Part shown: positions 60,937 to 64,000 of the stretch, piece by piece | Layout: each line of letters starts with the position of its first letter | Position numbering within the stretch: position 1 is the stretch's first letter | Source of the DNA: Symsagittifera roscoffensis | Lineage: Eukaryota; Xenacoelomorpha; Acoela; Convolutidae | Assembly (NCBI RefSeq): GCF_963678635.1 | Contig: NC_087067.1 | Location: 33,516,401 to 33,580,400, forward strand | Direction: 5' to 3' | Length of the DNA: 64,000 nucleotides | Program-made: the position numbers and the translations under genes | The notes under the pieces: model-generated | Databases searched by the model: none | What the model was told of the DNA's origin: nothing | The model's input: the letters and a program-made list of their open reading frames with translations, nothing else

Positions 60937-61031
60937 CTCCGCTGTCGCAGAGTGCATTCAAAGAAAACTTATCAAATAGATATGAAAACTTACCTATTTA
61001 ATAAGTTAATCACAACAATTAGGCTAAAAGT
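60937..61031 (-). ncRNA. SL-like RNA candidate, copy 47
   Basis: Donor GTAAGT at 60988-60993 and stem intact. The loop differs (ATATGAAAACTTAC on the + strand), so the donor context is GTAAGTTT. Shared by copies 47-49. Confidence 0.4.
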
Positions 61032-61361
61032 AACTGACAGTATCCTGGCTGGTATTCAATCATATGCCACTTACAGTGGATGTGCGGCTATCATGCCATA
61101 GATGGTCATTCAAGGCACCTTGTACACGCTCCATAGGTTTTGACCAGCTGATTTGGCCATAAAACACATTGGGCCAAAAAAATTCCAAACAATGTCAATT
61201 TTCAGTATTTTGTTTGAAATGCATAAATTATAACGTGAGCGTGCAAAATTTTACATGGTATAAGAGCATATTTTTACTCTCGCGCGAGGGCGAGTGTTTT
61301 AAAAGTAATGTACATAGACATAAGCTAGTAAGGATATAAATGAAAGCGGAGTAACTCAAAT

Positions 61362-61480
61362 GCCTACGACCATACCATGTTGAATGCACCGGTTCTCGTC
61401 CGATCACCGAAGTTAAGCAACATTGGGCCTGGTTAGTACTTGGATGGGAGACTGCCTGGGAACACCAGGTGTTGTAGGCT
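61362..61480 (+). rRNA. 5S rRNA: 5S rRNA gene 47
   Basis: C92T within box C (GAGACTGCC). Confidence 0.96.
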
Positions 61481-62213
61481 TTTATTTAAAGCAAAAGTAA
61501 ATCTTTTACTTTTATGCGCTAAGAGTTATTGCTGTTTAAAGTTCGGTGATGTCAAAAAGTTAAGCCTAATCGAGCGTGGTGCAAAAATTTTCAATGGGTC
61601 AAATTTTGGCCAAAACAAAAGAAAACCAAAAAATTTCTTTTGCAGTATCAATTTTGTGTACAATCAGCTGCTGATAGGTGAAAAATAATGGAGATAACTT
61701 TTGGGGTCTTTGAGTTATAGCCTTTTGAATTTCGGTGATGTCAAAAAAATAGGCCCAATCGAGCCTGGTGAATTGCGCGAACGGCCATAACTTGCCCAAA
61801 AATTTTAAAATTTCCAAATTTTATTATTTGGATCACAAGATCATAGTCAAATCTTGGGGGACTGAGAAAATGAACCAATTTCGTCGGTCCAACACAAAGT
61901 TATAAGCTTTTGAAATCTCGGTGATACCAAAAAGTTAAGCCTAATCGAGCGTGGTGCAAAAAATGAAATTTTCAAAATTTTTGTTTTTTGTCGTCAAAGT
62001 TCATTTTTTTCATCTTGTTTCATAAATTTGAGCTCAGGACAATTCCAACGAGCTCAAAACGACGTTTGTAGCTCAAGTGTATGTGGAGTAATCATCAGTT
62101 GAAAATTTGGGGGGACCCGAATTTCGGCCAATTTGGACGAAAATCGGCCTAAAAGCTAACTTTTCAGTTAGTGCAATTTTTTTTCTTGCATTTTTCAATA
62201 GAATTGGGCTGCC

Positions 62214-62308
62214 CTCCGCTGTCGCAGAGTGCATTCAAAGAAAACTTATCAAATAGATATGAAAACTTACCTATTTAATAAGTTAATCACAACAATTAGG
62301 CTAAAAGT
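62214..62308 (-). ncRNA. SL-like RNA candidate, copy 48
   Basis: Donor at 62265-62270 and stem intact; loop as in copy 47. Confidence 0.4.
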
Positions 62309-62638
62309 AACTGACAGTATCCTGGCTGGTGTTCAATCATATGCCACTTACAGTGGATGTGCGGCTATCATGCCATAGATGGTCATTCAAGGCACCTTGT
62401 ACACGCTCCATAGGTTTTGACCAGCTGATTTGGCCATAAAACACATTGGGCCAAAAAAATTCCAAACAATGTCAATTTTCAGTATTTTGTTTGAAATGCA
62501 TAAATTATAACGTGAGCGTGCAAAATTTTACATGGTATAAGAGCATATTTTTACTCTCGCGCGAGGGCGAGTGTTTTAAAAGTAATGTACATAGACATAA
62601 GCTAGTAAGGATATAAATGAAAGCGGAGTAACTCAAAT

Positions 62639-62757
62639 GCCTACGACCATACCATGTTGAATGCACCGGTTCTCGTCCGATCACCGAAGTTAAGCAACAT
62701 TGGGCCTGGTTAGTACTTGGATGGGAGACCGCCTGGGAACACCAGGTGTTGTAGGCT
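62639..62757 (+). rRNA. 5S rRNA: 5S rRNA gene 48
   Basis: Consensus copy. Confidence 0.98.
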
Positions 62758-63491
62758 TTTATTTAAAGCAAAATTAAATCTTTTACTTTTATGCGCTAAG
62801 AGTTATTGCTGTTTAAACTTCGGTGATGTCAAAAAGTTAAGCCTAATCGAGCGTGGTGCAAAAATTTTCAATGGGTCAAATTTTGGCCAAAACAAAAGAA
62901 AACCGAAAAATTTCTTTTGCAGTATCAATTTTGTGTACAATCAGCTGCTGATAGGTGAAAAATAATGGAGATAACTTTTGGGGTCTTTGAGTTATAGCCT
63001 TTTGAATTTCGGTGATGTCAAAAAAATAGGCCCAATCGAGCCTGGTGAATTGCGCGAACGGCCATAACTTGCCCAAAAATTTTAAAATTTCCAAATTTTA
63101 TTATTTGGATCACAAGATCATAGTCAAATCTTGGGGGACTGAGAAAATGAACCAATTTCGTCGGTCCAACACAAAGTTATAAGCTTTTGAAATCTCGGTG
63201 ATACCAAAAAGTTAAGCCTAATCGAGCGTGGTGCAAAAAATGAAATTTTCAAAATTTTTGTTTTTTTGTCGTCAAAGTTCATTTTTTTCATCTTGTTTCA
63301 TAAATTTGAGCTCAGGACAATTCCAACGAGCTCAAAACGACGTTTGTAGCTCAAGTGTACGTGGAGTAATCATCAGTTGAAAATTTGGGGGGACCCGAAT
63401 TTCGGCCAATTTGGACGAAAATCGGCCTAAAAGCTAACTTTTAAGTTAGTGCAATTTTTTTTCTTGCATTTTTCAATAGAATTGGGCTGCC

Positions 63492-63586
63492 CTCCGCTGT
63501 CGCAGAGTGCATTCAAAGAAAACTTATCAAATAGATATGAAAACTTACCTATTTAATAAGTTAATCACAACAATTAGGCTAAAAGT
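63492..63586 (-). ncRNA. SL-like RNA candidate, copy 49
   Basis: Donor at 63543-63548 and stem intact; loop as in copy 47. Confidence 0.4.
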
Positions 63587-63916
63587 AACTGACAGTATCC
63601 TGGCTGGTATTCAATCATATGCCACTTACAGTGGATGTGCGCCTATCATGCCATAGATGGTCATTCAAGGCACCTTGTACACGCTCCATAGGTTTTGACC
63701 AGCTGATTTGGCCATAAAACACATTGGGCCAAAAAAATTCCAAACAATGTCAATTTTCAGTATTTTGTTTGAAATGCATAAATTATAACGTGAGCGTGCA
63801 AAATTTTACATGGTATAAGAGCATAATTTTACTCTCGCGCGAGGGCGAGTGTTTTAAAAGTAATGTACATAGACATAAGCTAGTAAGGATATAAATGAAA
63901 GCGGAGTAACTCAAAT

Positions 63917-64000
63917 GCCTACGACCATACCATGTTGAATGCACCGGTTCTCGTCCGATCACCGAAGTTAAGCAACATTGGGCCTGGTTAGTACTTGGAT
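63917..64000 (+). rRNA. 5S rRNA: 5S rRNA gene 49, cut by window end
   Basis: The first 84 nt of a consensus copy, ending inside box C at the edge of the window. TATAAAT is present at -27. Confidence 0.97.

Larger units (their letters stand above)
1..64000 (+). repeat. 5S rDNA tandem array, about 1.28-kb units
   Basis: The window is a head-to-tail array of 5S rRNA genes. There are 48 full genes and one gene truncated by the window end. The usual start-to-start distance is 1274-1284 bp. Exceptions are genes 1-2 (1094, internal deletion), 13-14 (2214, LINE insertion), 26-27 (1292), 36-37 (1270), 42-43 (1236, deletion) and 43-44 (2197, triplicated spacer block). Units are mostly nearly identical, with shared private variants among neighbours. 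This is the pattern expected of unequal crossing-over and gene conversion (concerted evolution). Both array ends lie outside the window. Confidence 0.98.

Noticed and set aside
1-64000. CRISPR-like periodicity of regular repeats
   Set aside because: The repeat is a 1.28-kb eukaryotic 5S gene unit with conserved spacer, not short repeats with unique spacers.

Overview
The whole window is one eukaryotic 5S ribosomal RNA gene array. Forty-eight complete 5S genes and one gene cut by the window end (63917-64000) lie head to tail on the + strand. Most start-to-start distances are 1274-1284 bp. The array runs off both ends of the window. The 5S sequence has metazoan features: a GCCTACGACC start, box C GGATGGGAGACC, a GTAGGC end and a T-run terminator. 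The organism is most likely an invertebrate animal; I cannot name the group. No protein-coding host gene was found. The small open frames that recur in every unit are by-products of the repeat.

Each unit has the same layout. A 119-nt 5S gene with internal control regions and a TTTT stop comes first. It is followed by an AT-rich half-spacer with three degenerate sub-repeats spaced about 187 bp. Next is a conserved block of about 95 bp that looks, on the - strand, like a small spliced-leader (SL) type RNA: a 15-bp hairpin whose loop starts with a perfect splice donor (AG/GTAAGTAT), an Sm-like site and a second short hairpin. Last is a conserved region of about 330 bp holding short palindromes and a TATAAAT box at -27 of the next 5S gene. 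If the - strand RNA is real, the SL-like gene and the 5S gene are transcribed divergently from this region, as is known for nematode 5S/SL1 repeats. This is the most interesting proposal here and is an inference from sequence alone.

One unit (5S genes 13 to 14) carries a 922-bp 5'-truncated, frameshifted LINE fragment on the - strand. It is bounded by a 13-bp target-site duplication and sits inside the proposed SL exon.

The array records its own recombination. There is a 3833-bp three-unit tandem duplication (about 21381-29046), a one-unit duplication (genes 32-34), a triplicated 456-bp spacer block (55567-56935), a 187-bp deletion between internal sub-repeats (first full unit), mosaic spacers around genes 26-30, and scattered 5S variants. 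Gene 6 has three substitutions and gene 37 has lost its TATA box; both are probably impaired.
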